A DNA stretch of 44,721 bases from Clostridia bacterium. GTDB taxonomy: Bacteria; Bacillota; Clostridia; Oscillospirales; Acutalibacteraceae. This document shows positions 24,957-32,959 of the stretch, piece after piece. A program made the translations under genes and the position numbers. Under the pieces are notes generated by a model. It had not been told where the DNA came from and did not search any database. It saw nothing but the letters and a program-made list of their open reading frames with translations. How positions within the stretch are numbered: the first letter of the stretch is position 1; every line of letters begins with the position of its first letter. Location: contig JAFPCP010000024.1 in assembly GCA_017423825.1 (NCBI GenBank), forward strand, positions 1 through 44,721, written 5' to 3'.

Positions 24957-25769
24957 ATGGATCGTTCTAGAATTGCTGCCGCCATATGGCCGTGGGGAAC
25001 CGACACAAAAGAGCAAATGATACAGGCCGCTGAAGATATCAGCAAAATCGGCTATAAGAGCTTTGAAAGCGTGAAATATGCGCTGTATGCGTTTGACCTC
25101 AATTTGAAAGACTACAAAGAGGTCATTGACAGATACGACATTAAGCCTGCGAGTTTCTATTTTCACCTTCCGGAAAGAGAAAACGAAGCGTCCATCTTTG
25201 AAAACTTGGACAAAGAGTTGGACATGATTGCGGGTCTCGGCGTCAAACGCATTTCCTTGCAAGCCACCGCCGGCAGACCGCAGGTTATGGACAAAGGCAA
25301 TTTAGAGTATGAAATAGATATCGTAAGTCGGTTCGCGGAAAGAACGAAAGAATACGGCATCAAGACCAGCATCCACCCCCATTTCGACACGTGGGTAATG
25401 TACGAAAACGAGGTGGATAACATCTTGCAGAACACAAGTGCGGATGTGCTTTCTCTTGCACCCGACACCGCCCACCTCGTGATGTGCCACTGCGATGTGT
25501 ATAAAATCATCGAGCGATACGGCGACCGTGTGCATTTCACCCATTTGAAAGACATTAAAGAGATCAAAGGGGATGCCTCCGCCACCCAGAAGGTTTATGG
25601 CGAGTTCTGTGAACTTGGTCAGGGCTGTATTGATTTTGCACGCATATTCAAACTGCTGATGAATCACGGATATGACGGCCCTCTGTGCGAAGAGTTGGAC
25701 GTTGCGCCGATCAGCAACGTGTTGTCGGCGAAGAACAACTATGATTTCCTTGTAAAAAGTTACAAATAA
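24957..25769 (+). CDS. sugar phosphate isomerase/epimerase family protein (IolE/IolI-like)
   Basis: A 270-residue TIM-barrel protein of the xylose-isomerase-like superfamily (AP_endonuc_2, PF01261). The metal-site pattern is present: SIHPHFD, LAPDTAHLVM, HFTHLKDIK and a terminal CEELD. The sequence FCELGQGCIDFARIF resembles inosose dehydratase (IolE) and its relatives. AAGGAGG lies before the ATG. It is the third gene of the operon, 29 nt after the DegT gene. Together with an aminotransferase of the inosose type it hints at cyclitol or keto-sugar chemistry (inference). Confidence 0.85.
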   Translation: MDRSRIAAAIWPWGTDTKEQMIQAAEDISKIGYKSFESVKYALYAFDLNLKDYKEVIDRYDIKPASFYFHLPERENEASIFENLDKELDMIAGLGVKRISLQATAGRPQVMDKGNLEYEIDIVSRFAERTKEYGIKTSIHPHFDTWVMYENEVDNILQNTSADVLSLAPDTAHLVMCHCDVYKIIERYGDRVHFTHLKDIKEIKGDASATQKVYGEFCELGQGCIDFARIFKLLMNHGYDGPLCEELDVAPISNVLSAKNNYDFLVKSYK

Positions 25770-25773
25770 AGTG

Positions 25774-25801
25774 TTGTTTGAAACGGTTTCAGTGCTATAA
25801 T
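25774..25801 (+). promoter_or_regulatory. internal promoter with palindromic operator
   Basis: TTGTTT and TATAAT are separated by 16 nt. A perfect 13-bp palindrome, TGAAACGGTTTCA (25779-25791), starts at the last base of the -35 and fills most of the spacer. LacI/GalR/CcpA-type repressors bind palindromes of this look (TGAAANCGNTTTCA), though this one has an odd centre. So the last gene of the cluster has its own switch, separate from the AraC-type control upstream. Confidence 0.6.
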
Positions 25802-25910
25802 GGGCATGGGTTATATGCGCGGGAAGTCGCGGCGATGCCATTGGATTCCATGACGGCGATGTTGTCCCGCAATAGGAACGAATTTTCCACAACAAAGGAG
25901 ATGTTGCGTA

Positions 25911-26822
25911 ATGCGTCTTGCAACAACTACGGGTGATTTTGGCAGATTCTGCGAAGAGCATCTTGACAGAATCAAACACGTTCACGCGGCCGGCTTTCGG
26001 TGTATGGATTTAAGTCTGTATACGGTAAGAGAAGGGGACGAATTGTTGGTATTGGAGGATTGGCGTAAAACCGCAAGCCGGATAAAGGACTACGCCGATC
26101 GCAACGGTATTGAGTTTGTGCAGTCTCACGGTCCTGGACTCAACCCGTTGGAAAGCGATGCGAGTTTTGAAAACGCCGTAGCGCTCACCATCCGCGCCAT
26201 AGAGGTGTGTGGCGAGCTGGGCATCCCGAATATGGTTGTGCATCCCGGCTGGGATTCAAATGCAACAAAAGAAGAATGGTTTGTGAAAAACAAGCAGTTT
26301 TTTGCCAGATTGTTTCCCGCCATGGAAAAAGCCAACGTAAACGTTCTTCACGAGAACACAACCAGCGCCAATATGTCTTGTTATTATTCAAAAACGGGCA
26401 AGGAAATGCGTGAGTTTTCCGAGTATGTCAATCATCCGCTGTTTCACTCCTGTTGGGATACAGGCCACGCCAATATAGAGGGCTCGCAGTATGATGAGAT
26501 ATTGGCGATAGGCGACGACCTCTTGGCGGTGCACATCAATGACAATCGAGGCGCGCAGGACGAACACATTATCCCCTTTCTTGGAACGTTGAATATGGAT
26601 GAAATCATGCATGCGCTTAAAGATGTTGGGTTTAAGGGTTGCTTCACGTTGGAAGCGGGAAGCACTTTGCGTTCGAAACATTATTGGTTGGGGAATCGCC
26701 ACGGTTTTGAGAAAGATACCCGTTTGGCCAACCCACCGCTCATTCTGCAACAACACTTGGAAAAGTTTATGTATTGTGTTGGCGAATACATACTAACAAC
26801 CTACGGCGTGTTTGAGAAGTAA
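25911..26822 (+). CDS. sugar phosphate isomerase/epimerase family protein (TIM barrel)
   Basis: A 303-residue protein of the same AP_endonuc_2 superfamily as its neighbour but clearly a different branch. The metal-ligand positions look complete: VVHPGWD, LHENTTS, CWDTGHANI, VHINDNRG and TLEAGS near the C-terminus. AAAGGAG precedes the ATG. It has its own promoter and a leader of about 105 nt, and ends at a terminator. The pairing of two such isomerases with an aminotransferase and a hydrolase suggests successive steps on one sugar-like substrate. The reaction cannot be read from sequence. Confidence 0.85.
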   Translation: MRLATTTGDFGRFCEEHLDRIKHVHAAGFRCMDLSLYTVREGDELLVLEDWRKTASRIKDYADRNGIEFVQSHGPGLNPLESDASFENAVALTIRAIEVCGELGIPNMVVHPGWDSNATKEEWFVKNKQFFARLFPAMEKANVNVLHENTTSANMSCYYSKTGKEMREFSEYVNHPLFHSCWDTGHANIEGSQYDEILAIGDDLLAVHINDNRGAQDEHIIPFLGTLNMDEIMHALKDVGFKGCFTLEAGSTLRSKHYWLGNRHGFEKDTRLANPPLILQQHLEKFMYCVGEYILTTYGVFEK

Positions 26823-26840
26823 ACAAATATACAGTAGGTC

Positions 26841-26869
26841 CTCGGCGTGTGAACGCCGAGGATCTTTTC
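26841..26869 (+). terminator. terminator of the isomerase/ceramidase-fold cluster
   Basis: The stem CCTCGGCGT/ACGCCGAGG with a 4-nt loop is followed by CTTTTC on the plus strand. Confidence 0.8.
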
Positions 26870-26883
26870 TTAGGCGAGACCAA

Positions 26884-26914
26884 AACAAAAAGCACCGCCT
26901 TACGACGGTGCTCT
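26884..26914 (-). terminator. terminator of tRNA-Lys
   Basis: On the minus strand AGCACCG/CGGTGCT is followed by TTTTGTTTTGG, directly after the tRNA 3' end. Confidence 0.8.
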
Positions 26915-26923
26915 TTGTTTTGG

Positions 26924-26996
26924 TGACCCATCGGAGATTCGAACTCCGGACACCTTGATTAAAAGTCAAGTGCTCTGCCAGCTGAGCTAATGGGTC
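26924..26996 (-). tRNA. tRNA-Lys (anticodon UUU)
   Basis: A 73-nt cloverleaf on the minus strand. The acceptor stem GACCCAT pairs with ATGGGTC, the D-arm holds AGCTCAGCTGG, the anticodon loop reads CTTTTAA with anticodon TTT, and the T-arm holds GTTCGAATC. The discriminator is A and no CCA is encoded. A terminator follows it. Confidence 0.95.
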
Positions 26997-27140
26997 GTGC
27001 TGTTCAAACAACGCTAAGTTATTATAGCCAACTGTTGCCAAAAAGTCAAGCCTCAATTGCAGAAAAAATCATTTTCAGGTATAAGTTTGTGCAGTTTTTG
27101 CCAAAAAACTCCTTTTTGGGGGCAATTTGCGGAAAAATTC

Positions 27141-27169
27141 TTTACTTTTGGGGTGTTCTTTGATACAGT
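27141..27169 (+). promoter_or_regulatory. promoter of apt
   Basis: TTTACT and TACAGT are separated by 17 nt, about 48 nt before the ATG at 27217. Confidence 0.5.
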
Positions 27170-27216
27170 AAACGTGTAGATTGGGTGTTGCCCACCATAC
27201 AAAAGGAGCGTTTTTT

Positions 27217-27741
27217 ATGAAAACCGTGAAAGATTACGTTCGCACGATTCCGGATTTTCCCGAGCCGGGGATCATGTTTCGGGATGTGACCTCCGTGTTA
27301 CAAGATGCGGATGGTTTGCAGTTGGCGGTGGATGAACTGTGTAAAAAATTAGATGGCTTGGAATTTGACGTCATCGTAGGCGCCGAGGCCCGCGGTTTCA
27401 TTTTCGGTATGCCGCTGTCTTATCTTCTGCACAAGCCGTTTGTGCCGGTGCGCAAAAAGGGAAAATTGCCCTTGGACGTGGTGTCCAAAGAATACGATTT
27501 GGAATATGGTACCGCTACGATAGAAATTCATCGCGATGCGATAAAACCGGGTCAACGGGTGGTGCTGGTGGATGACCTGATTGCGACCGGCGGTACGATG
27601 AAGGCTGCTGCCGAACTGGTGGAGCAACTGGGCGGCCGTGTGGTCAAGATGTTGTTTTTGCTGGAACTGGCCGGCTTAGAGGGACGCAAGCAACTGGCCG
27701 GATATGATGTAGACACCGTGGTTACTTACGAAGGAAAATAA
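27217..27741 (+). CDS. apt: adenine phosphoribosyltransferase
   Basis: A 174-residue purine-salvage enzyme that makes AMP from adenine and PRPP. The type I phosphoribosyltransferase signature VVLVDDLIATGGT (about residues 117-129) binds PRPP. The Apt-specific IPDFPEPGIMFRD at the N-terminus, GAEARGFIFG and PVRKKGKLP are all present. The length is standard for bacterial Apt. AAAGGAG lies 8-9 nt before the ATG. It is monocistronic, without recJ or relA next to it. Confidence 0.97.
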   Translation: MKTVKDYVRTIPDFPEPGIMFRDVTSVLQDADGLQLAVDELCKKLDGLEFDVIVGAEARGFIFGMPLSYLLHKPFVPVRKKGKLPLDVVSKEYDLEYGTATIEIHRDAIKPGQRVVLVDDLIATGGTMKAAAELVEQLGGRVVKMLFLLELAGLEGRKQLAGYDVDTVVTYEGK

Positions 27742-27750
27742 AACATAAAG

Positions 27751-27787
27751 AAAGGCCGTTGCGGTTTTATGCCGCAACGGCCTTTTT
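27751..27787. terminator. bidirectional terminator between apt and yfhO-like gene
   Basis: An 11-bp stem GGCCGTTGCGG/CCGCAACGGCC, with A's before and T's after, between convergent genes. Confidence 0.88.
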
Positions 27788-27789
27788 GT

Positions 27790-30639
27790 TTATTGTGTGT
27801 CACCGGGGATTTGCGCGCTGCGGCGGGTTTTGAATCGGCGCCATACATAGGGCGCCGCAACACAAAGCAGACTGCACAGTGACATGAGCCAACCGAGCGT
27901 TTGTCCCGGGGCGGCGAATCGCAGCCGCACGGTGTGTTGCCCGGCGGGCATGCGCACGGCAAGCATGGCGCCGTCGTCCCCCTCGACGGTGCGGTCCACC
28001 GGGAGGGTTTGCACCTTTTCACCGTCGATTTCCACCTGCCAGCCGGCGTCGTAGGGGATGGAGAAAAACAACACGCTGTCCTGCGCCGCATTGACGGTGC
28101 CGGTCAGAGAGTTTGCACTTTGTTCGGTGATTTGCAGACCGCCCGCTGCCAGTTTGTCTATCTTCTGTTGCAGAACAGCCGTATCCATGCGCACAACGTA
28201 GATGTTGCCGGAAACGCTGCCGTCACTTTCGATGGCGACGTCAACGGTTTCGCCCGGTTGCATGGAGCCCATGTCAATCACATACGGCTCATACGGTGTG
28301 ACGCCCCAATTATTAAGCGTATCTCCGTCCTGGCTGTATGCAGACAGCGTGATGTTCTCAGCCGCCCGACAATCCACAAAGGCGAAATATTGTCCGGCTT
28401 GGTCGACGGTGGCAGAGAAATGGCCAATCTGTTCCGATGCGGCCTTGGCAAAGGCACTGCCGGTGATGGAGCTGTCGCCTGTGGCCTGCATTTCCAAAGC
28501 GGTGTACAGCGCGCTTTGCTCTCCGGTCATGGTGTTATACAAGTGCTGTTGGCTGAGGAACGGGGCGTTGTCGATGCCGTGGTATTCCAAAACGTCTTGG
28601 CTGGTGCAGAAACCAACCGGCAGAGCGAGGGTGTTGCGATAGATATAGCGTGTGTATCCGCCGACCGCTATGGCATCGACGAATTGCAGTTGCGGGTGAT
28701 TTGCGATATGGCTGTTGAGAACAACGTACCGCACACCCAGCAGAGAATCCGGAACAGCGGCAAAGCTGTGGTAGAGATAACTGTTGACGCCGTTGATGGC
28801 GTAGCCGAGGTGTCCCATAAATTGTGTGGTTGTGTAGGGGTTGCTGGAAGCAAAGGTGGTGATGCCGTTATAGTGATGCAGGGCTGTGTCCATACAGGTC
28901 GAGCGAGGCAGGTACTCGATACGGCAAAACACCTGTTCTTCTGCCGCTGCGAGTTGTTCCGCCCGCCGCAAAGCGGCGGCGGTGGCGGCGGTATCGGTGT
29001 TGTCAACATAATCGCTGTGGTTGGTATAATATTCATTTGCATCCATGCGCATAAGCGTGTTGGCACAACCGAGGAGCAATTCCACACACACCACGGTGAG
29101 CAACAACAGAGCACCGACTCGGTGGGGAACTTTATGCAGGGCGACGGCCAGCAAGATGGCCGCATACACGCCCAGCAACAATAAATTGCCGTATAAGATC
29201 GTTGGCGTCGGCGCTGAATCGCCGCCCCATTTTTCCCATAAGATGAGATATACACAGCAAGCGGATAAGCTATATAGAATTTGCCGCGGTTTTACGTGTG
29301 CGAGATGCGTCAGCGTGTGCGCGGCAATGAGCAACAGCACAAACGTCACAAGGAAGGAAAAACGATAGGGCAGGTCGTTGGGGGTATGCAGACCGTGCCA
29401 TACTAAATCCCATTGATTGATGGTGCAGGATAACAGCAAAATAGCGAGCAAGCCGCCGGCGCACAGACGGCGACGTAAGGGTGTGTGTTGTCCGGTGAAA
29501 TATATCGGCAATAACAGCACAGCCGGTATACCGCAATATAGGTTTGGCAGATTACCGGAGCGAATGGTCGGCTCACTGCCGTAAAACAACTGCCCGAAAA
29601 AGTCGAACAGCGGGAAATTGGACGTGAAGGACGGCCATTCGCCGCCCGCCGCCGAGGTGCGGCCAAGCGCCAGAGCGGTGGGCCACAACAGCATAGCCAC
29701 CAAACCGCCGGCGAGGAGGGAGGACAGCGCGAACCGTCCGCCCGCCAACAGGTTATCTCGCAGGGGGCGCTGCTCTCGCACCAGCCACACCGCCATATAC
29801 AACACCAAAAACACGCACAGCATAAAGCCGATGTAATAATTTGCAAACAGCGCCAACGCGAGCGTGAGGATGTAGGGCAGGCGTTTTTCGGTGCGCAGCA
29901 TGTGTTCCAAGCACACCACCACCACCGGCAACAGAGCTACCACGTCCAGCCACATAATGTTCCAGGAATAGGCGAGCATATACATTGTCAGAGCGTACAG
30001 CACGCCGGTTGCCACCACGGCGGCATTGCGCCGACGATACAAATATTGCGCACAAGCGGCAAAAGCGGCCCCTGCTGCGGCTATTTTTAGTAAGGTAATG
30101 ACCAGAATGCCTTCCGTCAGATAGTTTTCCGGGAACAGCACCAATAAGATGTTGAGCGGGCTGGCGAGATAATACGCAAAGGTGGGGATAAAATTCGCAC
30201 CCAACCCCAAATGGAAAGAGTAGGAAGACAAGGAGCCTTCTATAAACAGGGAGCGCAGTTCGTTGAGCAACGGGGCATATTGATGGTGCATGTCCACCAG
30301 CATGACGGATTTATGTCCTACCGGCCATACGCCGAGGTAAATATACGCCATGCAAAAAAGATATAGACTGATACCGGCGGCGACAGCGGGGCAGAGCCAT
30401 GTCGGCACAGCGCGCTGCAACGGTTGTGTCCAAAAAGCGGCGGTCGCGGTGAGCAGTGCCGCCGGCAGGACGGCGCCCCCTATGGTGTATAAGGCTTGTT
30501 GCCATAGGGTGCCCTCCGGTCGATGCAGGGCATGCAGAATATAAAACCCGCCTACGGCGAGTGTCAGAAACAAAACCAGCAACCGACACAGGCGTGACAA
30601 ACGCCGAGCGGTGGTTTCCGGAACAACACAGGTGCGCAA
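27790..30639 (-). CDS. YfhO family membrane protein
   Basis: A large membrane protein with about 13 hydrophobic helices (residues about 20-550) and an extracellular beta-rich C-terminal part ending in one more helix, the layout of YfhO (PF09586), a GT-C type glycosyltransferase. YfhO relatives in Bacillus and Listeria are linked to glycosylation of lipoteichoic acid. Typical text includes DMHHQYAPLLNELRSLF and SYSFHLGLGANF in the first outer loop. I start at the TTG at 30639, 8 nt after AAAGGAG, giving 949 residues; the open frame to 30756 runs through its promoter. It is monocistronic. Confidence 0.85.
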   Translation of the reverse strand: MRTCVVPETTARRLSRLCRLLVLFLTLAVGGFYILHALHRPEGTLWQQALYTIGGAVLPAALLTATAAFWTQPLQRAVPTWLCPAVAAGISLYLFCMAYIYLGVWPVGHKSVMLVDMHHQYAPLLNELRSLFIEGSLSSYSFHLGLGANFIPTFAYYLASPLNILLVLFPENYLTEGILVITLLKIAAAGAAFAACAQYLYRRRNAAVVATGVLYALTMYMLAYSWNIMWLDVVALLPVVVVCLEHMLRTEKRLPYILTLALALFANYYIGFMLCVFLVLYMAVWLVREQRPLRDNLLAGGRFALSSLLAGGLVAMLLWPTALALGRTSAAGGEWPSFTSNFPLFDFFGQLFYGSEPTIRSGNLPNLYCGIPAVLLLPIYFTGQHTPLRRRLCAGGLLAILLLSCTINQWDLVWHGLHTPNDLPYRFSFLVTFVLLLIAAHTLTHLAHVKPRQILYSLSACCVYLILWEKWGGDSAPTPTILYGNLLLLGVYAAILLAVALHKVPHRVGALLLLTVVCVELLLGCANTLMRMDANEYYTNHSDYVDNTDTAATAAALRRAEQLAAAEEQVFCRIEYLPRSTCMDTALHHYNGITTFASSNPYTTTQFMGHLGYAINGVNSYLYHSFAAVPDSLLGVRYVVLNSHIANHPQLQFVDAIAVGGYTRYIYRNTLALPVGFCTSQDVLEYHGIDNAPFLSQQHLYNTMTGEQSALYTALEMQATGDSSITGSAFAKAASEQIGHFSATVDQAGQYFAFVDCRAAENITLSAYSQDGDTLNNWGVTPYEPYVIDMGSMQPGETVDVAIESDGSVSGNIYVVRMDTAVLQQKIDKLAAGGLQITEQSANSLTGTVNAAQDSVLFFSIPYDAGWQVEIDGEKVQTLPVDRTVEGDDGAMLAVRMPAGQHTVRLRFAAPGQTLGWLMSLCSLLCVAAPYVWRRFKTRRSAQIPGDTQ

Positions 30640-30712
30640 GCCATTCACTCCTTTTGAAAGGTATCTCCCTCGCAGAGGGGCCCTGTATATACACAGGGCA
30701 TATTGCTTTTTT

Positions 30713-30741
30713 ATTGTACGGCATTTTCCTACGGGTGTCAA
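30713..30741 (-). promoter_or_regulatory. strong promoter of the YfhO-like gene
   Basis: A perfect TTGACA and TACAAT are 17 nt apart on the minus strand. The leader then holds a hairpin (GCCCTGTGTATATACAGGGC, 30680-30699) before the ribosome site. Confidence 0.75.
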
Positions 30742-30756
30742 CCGAGAGTTGTGCAC

Positions 30757-30787
30757 AAAAAAGCCCGGCGTCGGTTGACGCCGGGCT
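30757..30787 (-). terminator. terminator of the PTS IIC-like gene
   Basis: An 11-bp perfect stem AGCCCGGCGTC with a 4-nt loop is followed by a T run on the minus strand. Confidence 0.88.
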
Positions 30788-30793
30788 TACAAA

Positions 30794-31846
30794 TCATAGG
30801 TCTAATTTGAGGTCGTTTTCTTTTATCCAACCGACACGTCGCAGCACAAGGGCAATCAGCCAAGAAAGAATGGCTGGTGCGATGATGCAAACGATGAGAA
30901 TGCCCAGCCAAGAGGAGCGATTGCTGCCCATAGCGTCCAACACGCCGAGAGGGCCGACCAAACCGCAGGTGCCCATACCGGCCGGCAGACCGGTGCATTT
31001 GAGCTTGAAAACGAGGGTAGAGAGCGGTCCGGTAATCATGGAAGCGAGGGTGGCGGGTATCCAAATACGGGGATTGCGCACGATGTTGCCCATCTGCAAC
31101 ATAGAGGTGCCTAACCCTTGGGCGATGAGACCGCCCCATTTGTTTTCACGGAAACTGATGACCGCGAACCCGACCATTTGCGCACAACACCCGGCCACAG
31201 CGGCACCACCGGCCAGACCGGAAATGCCAATCATAGCACAGATGGCGGCGGAGCTGATAGGCAATGTCAGGATAATGCCTACAACGGCGGACACCAAAAT
31301 GCCCATGAGTAAGGGTTGCATTTCGGTGGCGGTGTTGACAAAATAGCCAATCCAGTATACCGCCCAGGCGATGGCGGGGCACACCACTTTGGCCACTAAC
31401 ATGGCGGCCACCAGGGTTGTGACCGGTGTGACTAAAATGTCCACGGGTGTTTCTTTGGACACCATTTTACCGAGTTCCACGGCAAGGATAGCAACCACAA
31501 AGGCGCCGGCGGGGCCGGCCGTGATGGCGGTTTCGCTGCCGGCGAGGGTAATGCCGAGGTTGTTTCCTATCATGCCCGCGACGGCGCCACTGAGCAATAC
31601 GAGAGGCGGCGCTTGCAGGGTGTAGGCAATTGCCACGCCGAGCGCGGCACCGGTACAAGCTTTGGCATAGGTGGCTATTTCGGTGAGAATAGCCAGGCCG
31701 GTGTATTGCGCCAGCGTGCTGAAAATCGAACTGATCAGCAAGGTGGAGAATAAACCGAGGGCCATGCTGCCCATCGCATCCACAAAATATAATTTAGCGG
31801 AAGGACGAATGTTTTTTCGTTCTAAAAAGTTTTTGAACTTGCGCAT
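30794..31846 (-). CDS. PTS transporter subunit IIC-like protein (PTS_IIC_2)
   Basis: A 350-residue membrane protein with about nine hydrophobic helices, matching the PF13303 PTS_IIC_2 group (opening MRKFKNFLERKNIRPSAK, internal LGLFSTLLISSIF and GAVAGMIGNNLG). IIC subunits form the sugar channel of phosphotransferase systems, but no IIA or IIB gene is near, and the sugar is unknown. Orphan IIC-like proteins of this group are frequent in Clostridia and may not be true phosphotransfer transporters. The start ATG at 31846 has AAGGAGAGAG upstream. It is monocistronic. Confidence 0.8.
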   Translation of the reverse strand: MRKFKNFLERKNIRPSAKLYFVDAMGSMALGLFSTLLISSIFSTLAQYTGLAILTEIATYAKACTGAALGVAIAYTLQAPPLVLLSGAVAGMIGNNLGITLAGSETAITAGPAGAFVVAILAVELGKMVSKETPVDILVTPVTTLVAAMLVAKVVCPAIAWAVYWIGYFVNTATEMQPLLMGILVSAVVGIILTLPISSAAICAMIGISGLAGGAAVAGCCAQMVGFAVISFRENKWGGLIAQGLGTSMLQMGNIVRNPRIWIPATLASMITGPLSTLVFKLKCTGLPAGMGTCGLVGPLGVLDAMGSNRSSWLGILIVCIIAPAILSWLIALVLRRVGWIKENDLKLDL

Positions 31847-31878
31847 GTTTCTCTCTCCTTATGGCAACGATTTCTTTT

Positions 31879-31907
31879 ATTTTATCACTGTATTTTACGC
31901 AATGCAA
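31879..31907 (-). promoter_or_regulatory. promoter of the PTS IIC-like gene
   Basis: On the minus strand TTGCAT and TAAAAT are separated by 17 nt, about 30 nt before the ATG. Confidence 0.5.
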
Positions 31908-31977
31908 TCGACACAATTCACCGATTTTTAGCACGTTACCACGCAAAAACAGGTGGTATTGACGACTGCGCGGGTTG

Positions 31978-32017
31978 AAAAAACGGCTGTTTTGCTTGTG
32001 TACAAACAAAACAGCCG
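31978..32017 (-). terminator. terminator after the uridine-kinase-like gene
   Basis: An 11-bp stem CGGCTGTTTTG with its complement is followed by six T residues on the minus strand. Confidence 0.85.
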
Positions 32018-32025
32018 GGGTGTGT

Positions 32026-32949
32026 TTAGGCATGGTAGGGACTGCCGCCGATGAATTCTCGAATAACGGATTCCGGTGGGACAAGCGTTTCGTCCACGTC
32101 CGTGAGTTGCTCCAACGCGGGCAATAAATCTTGTATATCCGGGTGGTCGGCTAAGGATTGCAGGGCGCCGATCAGGTGGCGGCGGTATACGCCACATTCA
32201 TACGGAATGAACGTATCCACATCAAAAGAGGAGCGCGTTTTATAGGGCATGATATACCGCGCTTCGCCTTGTTGTACGCTGGGATACATGCCTAGCGTGT
32301 CGGTGATTTTGCGGCCGCGGAACAACGTATCCCGTAACATCCGGCGCAGCAGACGGATTTTCTGCGGGTGCAGACGGGCTCCGTCGGGGGTTTCGAGCCG
32401 CGTGCGTACGCTGACGTACAAGCGCACCGTTTGCGTATCCGGGATGGTGATGACCGACGGGTTGAGTGCGTGTATCCCTTCGAGGATAATCAGTTCGCCC
32501 GGTTTGCGGGTGAGGATTTGTTCGCTGCCTCGGCGGGTGTGTGCTTGAAAATCAAAACGAGGCAGTCGCGTCGGTCGCCCGGCGATCAAGCTCTCTAATT
32601 GCTCGTTTAAGAACGGCGCATCCACGCGCAAGGGGGATTCCAGATCGAATTCCCCGCGTGCGAGCAGAGCGTGTTGTGCGGGGGTGAGGGTGCAGAAATA
32701 GTCGTCCAATGAAAGGGTGTGTGTCTCCAACCCCTGTCGGTCGAGCAAGGATTCCAAGATGCGGGCGGTGGTGGTTTTTCCGGAGCCGGACGGCCCGGAT
32801 AATAAGATGATCGGACAGGTTTTGCTGTTCTCGCGGATATGCGCCGCGATGTGTTCGAGCTGGTTCATATAGGCCGCGTCCGCTTGCCGGATAAAGGCGG
32901 TGGCGTCTTTACACATCTCTTGGGTAATGTGAGTTACATAGCAGGTCAT
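32026..32949 (-). CDS. uridine kinase-like nucleoside kinase / P-loop NTPase
   Basis: A 307-residue kinase of the phosphoribulokinase/uridine kinase family. The Walker A loop SGPSGSGKTTTARIL (about residues 49-63), SLDDYF (about 84-89), and the conserved IILEGIHALNP (about 163-173) are intact. Compared with short Udk (about 210 residues), it has extra N- and C-terminal parts, as in clostridial proteins annotated nucleoside kinase. The ATG at 32949 has AGGAGG upstream and lies 10 nt after the beta-CASP nuclease stop, so the two form an operon. The exact phosphate acceptor is not certain. Confidence 0.85.
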   Translation of the reverse strand: MTCYVTHITQEMCKDATAFIRQADAAYMNQLEHIAAHIRENSKTCPIILLSGPSGSGKTTTARILESLLDRQGLETHTLSLDDYFCTLTPAQHALLARGEFDLESPLRVDAPFLNEQLESLIAGRPTRLPRFDFQAHTRRGSEQILTRKPGELIILEGIHALNPSVITIPDTQTVRLYVSVRTRLETPDGARLHPQKIRLLRRMLRDTLFRGRKITDTLGMYPSVQQGEARYIMPYKTRSSFDVDTFIPYECGVYRRHLIGALQSLADHPDIQDLLPALEQLTDVDETLVPPESVIREFIGGSPYHA

Positions 32950-32959
32950 AGATGCCTCC

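Noticed and set aside
27001..27140. Possible purine riboswitch before apt
   Set aside because: No P1-P3 purine aptamer pattern (no TATA..C..C core or loop-loop motif) is visible; the region is plain AT-rich DNA.
27901..29184. 427-codon plus-strand frame opposite the YfhO gene
   Set aside because: A long shadow frame caused by codon bias of the real minus-strand gene; no recognisable domain.
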